Origin: Eutreptiella sp. 'Long Island Sound 2002'
Lineage: Eukaryota; Euglenozoa; Euglenophyceae; Eutreptiales; Eutreptiaceae
Reading direction: 5' to 3'
Length of the DNA: 64,000 nt
Assembly (NCBI GenBank): GCA_964036045.1
Contig: OZ038383.1
Span: forward strand, 8,510,430-8,574,429
The notes below the pieces were generated by a model. It did no database searches. It was given only the letters and a program-made list of their open reading frames with translations, and was not told the origin of the DNA. Of this stretch, positions 11,431 through 23,100 are shown in pieces. The stretch's first letter is position 1; each line of letters opens with the position of its first letter. The translations under genes and the position numbers were made by a program.

Positions 11431-14400
11431 TTCTGCACGCCGCCCAGACCTCCTCGTCGCTACCCCCCCTCGCTCCGCGCCTCCGCCCTCCCTACAGTGT
11501 GCGGTTGGCTCGCCTCCTTCCCCCCGCCAACGCCACGACCCCTCCTTCTGGATCACCCCACCCCTGCACGTGGACGCCAAGTGGACCGCCTGCTGGGACA
11601 CCACCCACTTGCCGTCGGTCCCCCTCCCCCCGTCCCCAGCGTACGCTCGCTCGTCGGGCCCGGCCTCAGCGTGGACGCTACACCCTGCTCTCCCCGACGC
11701 CCCGCTCGTCGCCTCCTCCGCATGCCCCGACTGTGGCCGCCCCAGGCCTCACTCTGCCTTCGTTGACCTCCCCACATCCCCAACCGACCACTGGCCTCAC
11801 TTCTTCTGCACCTCCCCCCACAAGGCCCCGCCCATATGCACTCGGGACACCGCCGCCCGCTGTGTGGCAGGCTTCCAGGGCATGCTACTGCCCGGAGCTG
11901 TGCCCGTCTCGGCCATCCCCTGGGCCACCCCCTGCGCCCCCCCTCCGGACCGCCTCCTCCAGCTGACCCCCGCCTTCATCCTCTCCCTCCCCGACCCCCG
12001 CGACCAGGCATCCACCCCCCTCCGCGACACAGCCCTCACCTTCCTCACACACAACTGGGGCGGCATCACCGGCCAAGTCTCCCTCGCCCGCACCTGGCTC
12101 GAGGCCCTGTCCCCTGACGTGGTCGCCGAACAGGAACTGTGGGACTTGGCCGCAGCCCGCCCCGCCCTCCCACCACGATACGAAGCCCACTACAGCACCG
12201 CGTCCGGCCAGGGCTCAGGCCTCCGCACGGCCTGGCTCCGGTCCCTCCGCGCCCCCTCCCAGCCCGCCGACCTCGTCTACGACGGCCCACACTGGATTGC
12301 CTCCGCGGTCCCTCTCTCACTGGGGGGCCGCGCCCTCCTGTTCAACGCCCACCTCCCCCCGCGCCTCTCGTACTCCGAGTGGGTGTCCGAGGTCAAGCTC
12401 ATGAACCACCTCCGCTCCCGCATGCGTCCCGACCTGTGCGTCTTCCTGGGCGACCTCAACAGCACAGGCGCCCCAGGCACCCCCCTGGCCTCCGCGCTCG
12501 GAGCCTTGGGCCCACTGTCGGCCTGGCACCGCCTGGTCCCCCCAGCCACTCCCACCAACTTCACCACCCGCCACGGCTCCCCCCGGTCCACCGCCATCGA
12601 CCACATCTTCGCCACCGGACCCATCGCCTCCCACGCTCACCACGTCCTCCCCTGCCACACCTCGCACGCCATGGTGCTGGCGCAGGTCACCCTGCACCAC
12701 CGCTCCTGCGACGCCCACTCTTGGCGTCTGTTCCGATGGCGCCTGGCGACTCTCGAGGACATGGACTCCCTCTCAGCCGCCCTTGACCTAGCGTGGGGCT
12801 GGCTCTCCCTTTCCCCCTCCCTCCCCGACCACTACATCGCCGCCCACCACTTCATCGCGCACCAGCTGCTCCCGCACCCGCCCGACACCCCCGCCCTACT
12901 ACGTTCCCTGGCCCGGTTCACCTTTCCCCTCTCCACCCACGACCTAGCCGCCCAGTCCTCTGCCCTCCGGGAGGCGTCGGCCGCCCGCGGCTACGTCTCT
13001 CGCGCGGCCATCCTCTCCTCCCCCTCCATCACCTCCGCCACCCGCACCGTCCTCCGGCTACCCTCCCCACCCCTGGAACCGTTCCACGGCATCCTCCCCC
13101 ACCCGGGGGCCACCCTCGCAACCCGCGAGGAACGGCTCGCCGAGGTCACAGCTCGATCCCGATCCCAAACCGCCAACCGGCACGTCTCCGTGGACCACAC
13201 CTTCTTCGCCGCCCGCTGCACCCCAGACCCCTGGCTCCCCCTCCTGCACCCGCCCACCGACCTCACTCTCCCCCTCCTCCACGACGGCCTCCGCGCGAAC
13301 GCCCGACCCGAGTCTCCCGCCTCCCTCCAGGCGTACGCCCTCGCCCGCAAAACCTCCCCCCTCATCACCACCGCCTCCCTGGCCCACCGCCGCATGGGCA
13401 AGCGCTCCCTCGCCGTGTCCACTGACAACGTGGCACGCGCAGCGCTCTTCCGCAGCGGCGGGGGCGTTCACCTCGGGCTGCTTCACCTCCTCCTCCAACT
13501 AGAGTCCGGCACCCCAGGCGTCTCCAACAAGACCGTCTGCTACGGCCTCTACAAGGGGAAGCCTACCAAACCCCTCCCCCGACACCTCACACGCTCCTTC
13601 CGCCCCGTCGACGTCGAGTCGGGCGTCTCCGGCGCAGCCTCCGGCATCGCCACGACCCGCCTAGCCGCCGACCTCGAGCTCACCTCCACCTACACCCCCG
13701 CCTCCTTCGCCTACCGCCCGGGCCACTCCGCCCTGGGCCTCGCCCTCGTAGCCCGCGCCGCCACATACACAGCCCTCTCCACCCACGGCACCTGCGCCAT
13801 CTGCGACTGGGACGAGTCTGACGCGTAGCTCAGGGTGCTGCGCCAGGACAACTCCCGCCTCTGCTCCCACCTCCGCGCCACGTAGGACTTTGGCCCCCGG
13901 GCAGACGGCTTCTACAGCCGCCTGGTCATCCGCGTGGCCACCCGCGAAGGGTTCGCCCACCCCTTCAGCACCGAGGAGGGGGGCAACCAAGGCGCCGGGT
14001 TCGCCCAACTCCACTACCAGGCACCCAGCCTGGTGATCACCGGGGCCATGCGCCCCAACACTTCCATCACCCTCCCCCTCACCATCCCCGGCCACACCGC
14101 GTCCCTCCCCGCCACCCACCTCTCGTACAGCGACGACCGCCGCTTCATCACCCCCTCCCTCACGAACGGCAGCCATGGCCACCGACTGCCGCGAGTGCTC
14201 TCGCCGCGCCGGCCGCATCATCCACCCCGACAAGCAGGAATTCTCCCTCATCAATTCCCGCCCAGGCCGGCCCACCCTCGTCACCGCCGACGTTCCACAA
14301 CACACCGGCACCACCTCCACTGCCCCCCCAGAGGTCGTCGGCATCCCCATCCTCCCCGAGCTGCCCCTCGTCCGCGTCATCAACAAATCCCGCGCGTCCC

Positions 14401-16409
14401 TCGACCGGGCCCGCAAGGCCAGCCGCAACCGCGAGGCCTGCCCCATACTCCAGCTCCGCTCCCTACACACCTTCGGCCTCTCCCCCCTCGACTACGTCAC
14501 CTCAGGCGTCCTCATTCCCCCCGCCTCCCTCCGCCCCCATCAGACCGCCATCAACAGCGCCTACCGCCATGCCTTCCGTCTACCCCCCGGGGCACACACG
14601 GCCTTCCTCCACCTCCCCCTCCAACAGGGCGGTCCCGGCGCCCCCCTCTTGGCGTACCGGGCCCCCCTCAACCTCCTCCGAACCTACCTCCGCGCCTCTT
14701 GGGGCCCCAACACCCTCGCGGTAGCCGCCACAGCGTCCCTCGTCTCCCCACGCCGCCCCACCCCCTCGCTCACCGAAGGTCCCGCCCTGGCACAGGCGCT
14801 CGCCCCCCTCGGCGTCACCGTCCACCTCCTCCCCTCCCCCCACGTGCGCCCCGCTCCGCAGCACCACACCGGCTCACTGGCCCCCGTTCGCTCCCTCCCC
14901 TACGTCGTGGTCGCATGCGACGGAAGCCAAGAGGGCTCCCGCCTCGGCGCTTGCTTCCTCCTCTGGCACCCCCACCACGGCACTCTCTACCGCGGCTGGC
15001 TTGGCCCCCACGCCCTCGCCGGCCACTCCACCGACGCCGAGTGGATCGCCAAGATAGCCGCCATGTTCGCCCTCCGCGGCTGGTCCGGCGAAGCCCTCTT
15101 CGCCTCAGACTCCACCGCCTCCCAACTCTGCGACCTCACCCGCGGCCCGCCCCCCTCCTCCGCCCTCTCCATCCCGTACCGAGCGGCCCTCCTCTCCGCC
15201 ACCTTCCGCATGCACGAGGCCTGGCTCCCCGCGCAACACGACTCCGGCTCCGCCAGCCACCTCGCCACCCTCAACACCGAGGCCGACAATCTGGCCCGCC
15301 GCGGGCTCCACACCGCCTCCCCGTGGACCCTCCCCTGGTCCGCGCTCTTCCACGGCCGCATCGTGGCGCTCCGTGAAGGCGCGATCTTCCTGAGCCCCGC
15401 GCGCGCCGCAGAGGCAGCGTATGCGGCCACCACCACCCGCACCCATGCGCAGCACCTCCGGCCCCTGCCCCCAGGCTGGTCCTCTCACCTACTCCGCCTC
15501 GCGTATGAGCGCGCCGAGGTCCCAGCGCTGGCCCTCCACCGCATCATGCACCTGCGGCTACTACGCTCCCAGGACCATCCCCCCGGCTAGGGGGGAGTGA
15601 CGTGCCCCTTCTATCACCGCCCCTACCCGGACTCCGCCGCCCACCTCCAGTACCACTACCCCCCCCACTACGGCCTGCAATTGCTCCTCGCGTGGCGCCT
15701 GTTCACGCACCCTCCGGTTCTGTCTGCCACGGCGGGCCACCCCCCCCACCTCATCTCCTCTTTTGAGCTCCGCACGGCCACCGCCGCGGTGTACCTCGCC
15801 GACCACCTCCCAGCCGCCCCGCGACCTAGCCCCCCGACGCAGTTGGGGTTCAGTATGCTGGGCGTGTGGCACTCCACCTCCCCCCACGGCGCCTCCCCCC
15901 TGCTGGACAGCGCCGGCCGAGAAGAGCTCCTCCGCGAGCTCCTTTCCACCCTCAGCACGACGCACACGTCGCTGGCGTCACTCCTCCGCCAGGCCCCCTC
16001 CCACGTCGCCGCCCCCCCCCCCTCCCACCGCACGTCCCCACGCCGCCCTGCACACAGCCCCTCACACTGCGCCATAGCATCGCCCTGGTCTGGCTCCTCC
16101 GCCAGTGCGCCACGTGGCGCCTCACGGTGGACCGCCAGCCTGTGGTCCCACTCCCCCCGGCGGCCCTCCCGGGGCCGCACCCGGCCCACGTCGTGTTCAC
16201 CCCCGCGTCACGGGCCACGGACATCCTTCCGCTCCTCGCCGCGACCCCCCCCCGGGCAACGCGTCCTGCTTGCCGCAAACCCCTCGGTCCTCAGTGAGGT
16301 CCTCATCGGGCACGCCGATGCCCTGCACGTGCGCCCTCTGATGCCCGACCTGCACGTCGCGTACGCCCCCGGCACGCCCGTCGACCCCTCCGTGTGGGAC
16401 TCTCAGTGA
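11431..16409 (+). pseudogene. LINE ORF: endonuclease, reverse transcriptase, RNase H (broken)
   Basis: The protein would nick target DNA and reverse-transcribe the element RNA there. The endonuclease spans about 12,030-12,700: visible motifs are THNWGG, a VAEQEL Glu, FLGDLNS, IDHIFATG and SHAMV where SDH is usual. Reverse transcriptase runs from ~13,480: CDWDESDA is motif A, GGNQGAGF is motif B and YSDD is the catalytic motif C (~14,130). RNase H lies at about 14,905-15,300 with DGS, AE, SDS and EADNLA acidic residues. A Cys/His segment (CPFYH..HLQYH) starts near 15,603. In-frame TAG stops occur at 13,826, about 13,880 and 15,588. The frame shifts near 14,165, and again near 16,010 in a C run and near 16,260. 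No start codon remains because the 5' end is lost at the microsatellite. It is inactive as it stands, unless some lesions are assembly errors in homopolymers. Confidence 0.85.
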
Positions 16410-16800
16410 GGCCACCGGCCGCCGGCCGGCCCGCACGCCCCGCCCCGCGCCCGCCTCGGGCACCTAGGCCCGTTGTCGCCGCTTCCGCCTAGGCCGCCCG
16501 CCGCTACCCACGCGCCCGGCCCCGGCCTCGACCCCCGGGCACCGCTTCCTGCTTGCCGCAGGTCCCACGGCCCGCGGGGGGGCCCTCATCGGACACGCCG
16601 ACGCCCTTGCGCATGCGCCCCCCGCAGCCTGGCCTGCGCGACGCGCTCGCCCCCGGCACGCCCACCGACCCCACAGTGTGGGGCGCTCCGGGCCACCGCC
16701 GCCCGCCGGCCGGTCCGCCCGCACCGCCCTGCGACCGCCACGGGCCCCGCACCCACATGGCGCCGCCTCCGCCTCGGCCGCCCGCCGCTACCCATGCGCC
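16250..16800 (+). repeat. Degenerate duplication of the LINE ORF 3' end
   Basis: The segment encoding the last ~55 residues of the LINE protein (16,250-16,420; phrases CTGCTTGCCGCA, GGGCACGCCGATGCCCT, CCCGGCACGCCC) reappears in altered form at 16,540-16,690, with a third scrap near 16,795-16,830. The later copies are frameshifted. I read them as tandem duplication within the 3' region of the element. Confidence 0.6.
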
Positions 16801-17503
16801 CGGCCCAGGCCTCGACCCTCCCGCCGGCCGTGCCGCGCGGCCTCCCGCACACGGGACACAGGGACAGGCACCAGGGGACCACTACCGGACCAAACACAAC
16901 ACGCCACCAGCCGAATACCCGTTATTGTGCTCTTGTGCTCCCGCCCTTGTGCCCTCCCTCCCCGCCGACCGACGCGCGCGCGCGCTCGCACCACCGGGGA
17001 CGAGGCGGCCACACCACAACACATGCAGAGGTGACTAGGCGCCAGCAGACAGCAACTCCCGGGCCTCCCCTCGCCCCCGATGACGGCTAGACGCACGGGC
17101 CAGCGCCCCCGGCCACGCCACGGCCACACACGAGGAACGGCCACCTCGGCGGGATGTTCGGGCAAGGCGCGGAGTGACCGCGGACCCGGGCGTGCCTTCC
17201 CCACCCCAAGGTCCCCGCCCAGCCCTCCACCCCCTCCACAGCCGCTTCGCACAGGTCGGGACACTCTCCCCCCACGAGACGGGGGAGGGCTCCAGGGTAA
17301 CTCACAGCTGACCCCTCCCTTCTCCACACGCACTCGCCCCCCCCCCCACACCATGCCCCCCCCCCCCCCCGGTCGTCGTTGGCACACGCCCGGCCAACGT
17401 GACGCCGGCCGACTGCTCCCTTGCGCCCTGCTCAGGGAGAGCGTGTCTGGCTATTTCTCCCGCCGGCACGTGCTGGGTGCCACAACAACAACAACAACAA
17501 CAA

Positions 17504-17622
17504 CATACCATACCATACTATACCATACCATGCCATACCATACCATACCATACCATACCATACCATACCATACCATACCATACCATACCATACCATACCA
17601 TACCATACCATACCATACCATA
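17504..17622. repeat. (CCATA)n microsatellite array 4
   Basis: About 23 pentamers with two variant units (TACTA, TGCCA) near 17,518-17,535. It follows the CAA/AAC tail of the LINE and runs into ordinary lower-GC sequence, so it is the right border of the nested cluster. Confidence 0.95.
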
Positions 17623-19564
17623 GCTCTCAAAGATGCAAACCTTGCAACACCTATGTTCCAGTAATCCGAAGGGCTAAGTCTAAAAGCGCACCGAAAAATG
17701 AGGGCCATAGTAACGGATACTGAGCTTGCATATACCCCTATGACACAAGCATATGGTCATAGCCATGAATCTCAGTACATTGTTTTGACTTGTTGCACCA
17801 CAACGCAAACCAGATTAGTGCCAAATGTTGCCTTGTCCACCGCATAGGACGGCTATCGCATATTTCTTGGACCGTCTGGGTAAGCTCATCCCCCTCCCAT
17901 AGGCGCCGGACAGCCATGAACCATGCACTCAGGGGTATGATACATTACCACCTTCCCTCGCAAAATGGGTAGAAGCGACGGCTCCGTGGCACGCCGTCTG
18001 GGGTTCGAACCCGTGGTCCGTGGCATTTGTGTGCAGTGCATGTCTGGTATGCTACGTTGCCGTCACTGTGGTAACCGTTTCCCAAGCCACCCGCTCCCAA
18101 AGCCATTCCGCCCCCCCGGGGGTCTCGATCTACCGACCGGTGTGTATCACTAACTGCAGATCGAAGGCATGGCCGGTCCCATTGCCCCCTTGGGTGGACC
18201 TAGCCTCCAACCCCGACGCGTGTGTCCAGTGTATTTCAGGTATGCTCCCTTCCCCTCAAAAAACTAACCCCAATGTGAAATAGGAAGCGGGGATTCGGGG
18301 CATTCGGTGCATCCCTACCATCCCAAGTATCCGATGATGCGGGCCACCTGGGTGTCCCACTCAAGCACAGAGGAAGTTGCGCGTAATTCGGAACCCATGA
18401 CCCATGTGACCGCTGCGTACTGTGATGCCACTATACCACTCTATGGACTTCCTGCCACTTTGATACCACCGTAAACATACTCGCCACTATCCCAGCAAAA
18501 AATGTGTGGGGAGGGGGGGATGCCATTCCGAGTTTCGATAAATCACAGCAACGGTGTGTATCACATATATTCATCCATCAGAAACCATGGAAACTAAGCA
18601 AGATTGAGCATTTCAGCACCTGAGTATCACTCTGGCTCAGTTTGGACCGCTTTTGACACTTGCTTTGGACCTGAAGTGGCACTTTCAGTTCACCCACCCC
18701 ACATCAAAATGATCAAACAGTACCCGAAACAATTTGCAAGTTGAAAACTTGGCGCCATCTGCTAATGTGCTTCCACCACAACTACCGCTTTCACCACCGC
18801 AAGAAAAGGAGATCAACACACAACATCTGAGCCATGGATTTCCCATCTGACATCTCCTGCTTTGCTCCTTGCTGCTAGCTTGGGGAAAAGTTTGCCCACC
18901 AACTCGGACAAACATAGCAGTGTCTGCAGCATTGCTCCTTTGCACAGGACTAAGAAGTCCTCCCATCCCAAACCATCCCTCAGTGCTTTCCTCCTCCACA
19001 ACAACGCTTTTTGACCACCAAGCAGATGTACCACAAAATTTTGCCCTGTGTTATATAATGTACATGGTCGAGCTGGGTTTAGGCATGTGAACTGAAGCAA
19101 CATTTCAATATCATAACAAGGGAAATCCCTGCAGAAACGCAGTGCACAGGTTGTGAAAAATGTGAGGGGATCCGAATGCCAAAAGCCACTGCGTAGTTCC
19201 TTTCAGGTCACGCAAAGAACTAGGTGATTTTGGGGGGCATCCTTTCAGGAGATGGGTCTTTCTGGGATCCAGAAAGTAGCTCTGTTCATTTTTTCATAAA
19301 CGTCCTGACCCTGGAAATCGTTTGCATGAGTTGAAAGGAAAACTCTAGCCTGCATGGAACAGAAAAAGGAATCGTCCTTTCAAAAAAAAAAACTTGTCCA
19401 ACAGTGAAAACAATAAACTTGCCAATCCTCCAGTTGAAAATGAGTCGACTGAAATCAGGTTCACTCATGGCATCAATTGGTTGCGGATGGGGCTAGGAAA
19501 CAAAATAGGGATGATGAAAGGAGAAGCAGAATAATCACAAATAATTTTCTTCTAAAAATGGTTG
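17623..19564. other. Lower-GC non-coding DNA
   Basis: No gene recognised. A polymerase III B-box-like GGTTCGAACCC occurs on the plus strand at about 18,002 but lacks a foldable tRNA around it. Short frames show no domain. Confidence 0.4.
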
Positions 19565-19828
19565 TTAGGGACTGGTATGAGGAACATGGACTAAAACAAC
19601 CTTCACCATGTCGAGCTCTCCCAAAAGGTTGTCCGGGGAAGTTGAAGCGGCTGGCTGCCGACTCTCGATAAAACTTGCGTAAAAATTCTCCACAGACCCC
19701 AACGGCTCCGACGGTTTCGCAGCCACCCGCTTCCGATGTGTCTCAGATTTTAAGTGCTCTTGCACAACGTGGCCAACACCCACTAGAAGACCACAGTCAC
19801 AAAGCACTTTGGGAGAAGGATGACTCAT
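19565..19828 (-). CDS. Small zinc-finger-like ORF or exon
   Basis: An 87-residue open frame from the ATG at 19,828 to TAA. Near its N terminus it has CDC, twelve residues, then HLKSETH, giving a C-x-C-x12-H-x5-H pattern with the basic run HRKRVAAK after it. This resembles the U1-type or BED-like zinc fingers of some nucleic-acid-binding and transposon proteins, although the Cys spacing (one residue) is unusual. The middle (PSEPLGSVENFYASFIESRQ) has normal protein composition. A possible splice donor (GACATG then GTGAAG) lies near its 3' end, so it may be one exon of a larger gene, perhaps the C2-like gene upstream on the same strand. I found no phase match to prove that. Confidence 0.3.
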   Translation of the reverse strand: MSHPSPKVLCDCGLLVGVGHVVQEHLKSETHRKRVAAKPSEPLGSVENFYASFIESRQPAASTSPDNLLGELDMVKVVLVHVPHTSP

Positions 19829-20118
19829 GCTCTAAAAGGCAGGAGCATGCCATCAGTGACAGTATATTGTGATGGGAGCATGAACATCGGCAAAGCATCA
19901 ATATTGCACCGTTACACATGACACACAGACGGATGAGCTGCATCCCCGCCCCCAAGCATAGTTTTCGGCCAAAATGGCCATCAAGCACCACACCCATGAG
20001 CATGTCAGCTTAGCATCTAGCGATCTGCATGAACATGCATACAACCTTGCAGGCAAATGGGGCAAGACCTCTAGAGGTTTGATGGAGAAAAACACGTTGC
20101 CATTGTGGTGCCTGTCAC

Positions 20119-23100
20119 CTTGGAACTTGTAGCCAAAGACTGCCATCTCTCCCCATACTTTGCACTGTAACCGAGTGTCCGAGGGTCTCAAACTGCAAGG
20201 GACGCAAGTCCTGAGGAATTGGCTAGAAAGAACCCCATGGGACCCAATATGAATGCCCTCTCTGAATGCAATGGGATGCAGCAAATTCACACTGGGTCAG
20301 CACCAGCCGGCGATTTGGCTGGCCATGCGGAGTCTGACAACTGGTTCCGATCGTTTGGCTCGTTTAGAGCACGTTGGATCTGTTTGCCAAAAGGCCAAGT
20401 AGACAAGCCGGTTGGTACCTCCGGATGATCACAATTGTTCAAATTTTACTGCTTTTGGCAAGGGACCTCGAAGAGCAGAGGGGAGTGTGTTACTTCATGG
20501 CACGTGACAACGCGACACACCCTTACAGGTGAGATTTCATTTCGTGCGCGGGTCATTTTGAAAACAGAGATCAGTTTTGGAATTTTCAATTTTGAGCTGA
20601 TGAATCTGAAAACCGCCTTAGCAGCTTGTCCCTTGGAAACACCAGTGCCTAAGAGGGCCTAAAACATGATGTACGTGGGATAAATGATCATAGTGGGTGG
20701 CAACAGTGTCAAAACCAAGGGTTTTAGAATATTACATCTTTTGAGCTGTTGAGGCCGAAAACTGGTGAAGCAGTTTTGACCTTATTTTCGTCAGCAAATT
20801 TGTGCCTTTCAAATAGGCTACGGCAGGCTCAAAGGAGGGGTAGAGGCGGCACAGCATGTCCTTTTGCATGCTGTCACAATATTCCCAGCCCAAACCCTCC
20901 AGTGGGGTACCAGTGGCCGGCCCTAGGTAGGGCAAAAGGCTCCAAAACACATCCTTTTGCATCCTGCCATGGGTTTACTGGCACAAGATCCCTGATTGCA
21001 GCCCCCTTAGGGTATTACAGGGTCCCTAAGGCCGCTGAGAATGTGTCCGTCACAAATATGGCCAAAAACTGCATGGACTGCAGAAGCGCTCCTCCCCCGC
21101 AACCCAACCAAGCCCCACATACCTGGGGCTCACAGAAGCTTTTTTTTTGTCTCAACATCTAACCATTCGCAGAAGAAACGCGATTTTGAAATTTTGGGCA
21201 ATATCTTGATTGGTTGATGAAAAACTACTTTGATAAACTTTGCACTCCGCCCTCATCAGCCCCCCCATGACACCCGATGGCCAAATAGTGTGAAACACAC
21301 ACAATAGTGTTGCGGAGATACAGGGGGGCAATGTTGGAGAGGCTGGTGGGTTTGTCCGTTTGCACACCTGTTGCACAATGTGTGGGTACAATTTGTGGTC
21401 AAAACTGGTCGCCGACCCTTTTTGGAGGAGTTGGTGGCTGAAGTTTGGCCCCCTGTTGCTTATTTTTTTTTGTTTTATAACACATAACATGTCATTGTTA
21501 ATGATTTGGGACGGTCACAATATGGTCACAGCAAAGCAATGTTCCACTTTTCCACTTGTGATGTGTTGATGCTCCAAGCTGCCAGAGCAGTTGGTCTGGT
21601 ACCCTCGTTGTGTGCTAGTCACCCTATTTGGCATTGGGTGCAGGGGTTGGGGGGATGCTGAGGGGTTAATTTTTTTTTGTTCGTGTCCTGTACACTATGT
21701 ACACTTGGGTTATGCGGGGATATGGAGCCCATGCAAGCCGCACATTGGAGCCCTGAGCCGTCCCCCTATGTTGTGTGTGGCGTGTAGGAAGCATCGCTCT
21801 CCTGTGCCACTGTGAAGATGTGGCCACTGGCCTGGCGACACCTCAATGAGCCTCACCAATCTCCTTCGGCCGCAAAACCCCATGCTCTCCATATCCCTTT
21901 GGGGGAGGGTGAGGGCCTGCTTGATCCCGGCCCAGCAGATCCGCCCAGGAAACAAAACATCGATCGTCCGAAACAGTGCCAAAATTGCTGTCAACAAACA
22001 GGAAATTGGACCCATCTGCTATCTCGGGACAGTTACCCAATATTCTGTGGGAGATCCGCCAAAGGTGCTGTTTGGGCTCCACTGTTTCTATTCCTGTTGA
22101 GAAATGTGCACGCATCTGACAGGTGTTCCCAAGGTCCCCAAGCTCCAGCGTCCCCTAATGAACAGGGGTGTCAAGCATGGGGTTTGGCACTTGTTTGCGA
22201 CATGTGAAGATGTCTACCCCTAACCTCATGATACGGAAGCCCCCAGTGGAGGGAACGTGAGGCAGCCTGACGCCTGACTTACTGACTGACAATCTCACTT
22301 GAGGCCCCAAAGCGCTAGACTTGATGCAAGAGCCATACGTCATTAGGTCCGCCCACGGAATGGACGTTGAGGTCAACAGCTCTGGCTTTGGGTTAGGAAC
22401 TTCATAAGAGTCGTAGACTTCAAAGCGAAGGCTCATATCAGCGACTGACGGCGGCAGGTTTATCACGAAACGTTCCTGTGATGCACAAAATACATCAGTA
22501 CCCAAACCATTGATCAGAGCACTTGCAAGTCAGAAATGTTATTTGCTCTCTGCAAACTTTCTACAGCTCCTTTGGACAGGGGAATTTCCACCAACGTTTC
22601 TTGTCCGTCCACGTCTCCACTAGTGATTCATTTCCTGCCGAGGTTATGTGCTGGTGAGGTTGCTGCAAGTTATTCAATTGTGGAAGCCTTTGGCCAAAAC
22701 GAGGTGATGCTGGCAGGCATGGCTTTCATTTCAGCATAGGTATGTCCGGTATGAACTGTTCAGAACTATGCAATTACACACATTCTGGCAGAAGCATCAC
22801 AGACGGTGGTCTCATCGAGCAGGACACTCAGAGGAAGCTCACAGGTGTGCTACAGGATGCCGCAGGTGCGCTGCAGCATTTGAGTTTCACTATTTTTCAC
22901 GAGATTACCACACTGTTTCCTAACATCAAAAAATTGGCAACGAATGAGTCTTTCCAATGTAACCACGAGGCCCTACCATGCCGTTGTTACAACCTTTGCT
23001 TGGAAGTATGCTTCGGTTGCACTGAGGTACTGTCGGCGCAAAGTTTGGAAGACTTTCGTAACCAACGCTGTCTACTGAAAGCTCTGCTTATCAACATCCT

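Larger units (their letters stand above)
11431..17503 (+). mobile_element. 5'-truncated non-LTR retrotransposon (LINE)
   Basis: A 6.1-kb GC-rich element lying between CCATA arrays 3 and 4. It encodes, in order, an apurinic-type endonuclease, a reverse transcriptase, an RNase H and a Cys/His segment. It ends in the same ~250-bp 3' region as insertions 1 and 2 (17,252-17,503), finishing in a CAA/AAC tail. The shared 5' start of insertions 1 and 2 is missing, so this copy is truncated. The domain order is that of APE-type LINE clades with an RNase H; I cannot name the clade. Confidence 0.85.

Noticed and set aside
12139-15376. Long Pro/Arg/His-rich plus-strand frames overlapping the LINE
   Set aside because: They are out-of-frame shadows of the endonuclease, reverse transcriptase and RNase H coding frame.
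5853-17622. CRISPR array or telomere as explanation for the regular repeats
   Set aside because: The pentamers are uninterrupted with no spacers, the sequence is not a known telomere repeat, and unrelated sequence continues on both sides.
17990-18030. tRNA or SINE start with GGTTCGAACCC on the plus strand
   Set aside because: Only the B box is good; no A box at the right distance and no cloverleaf.
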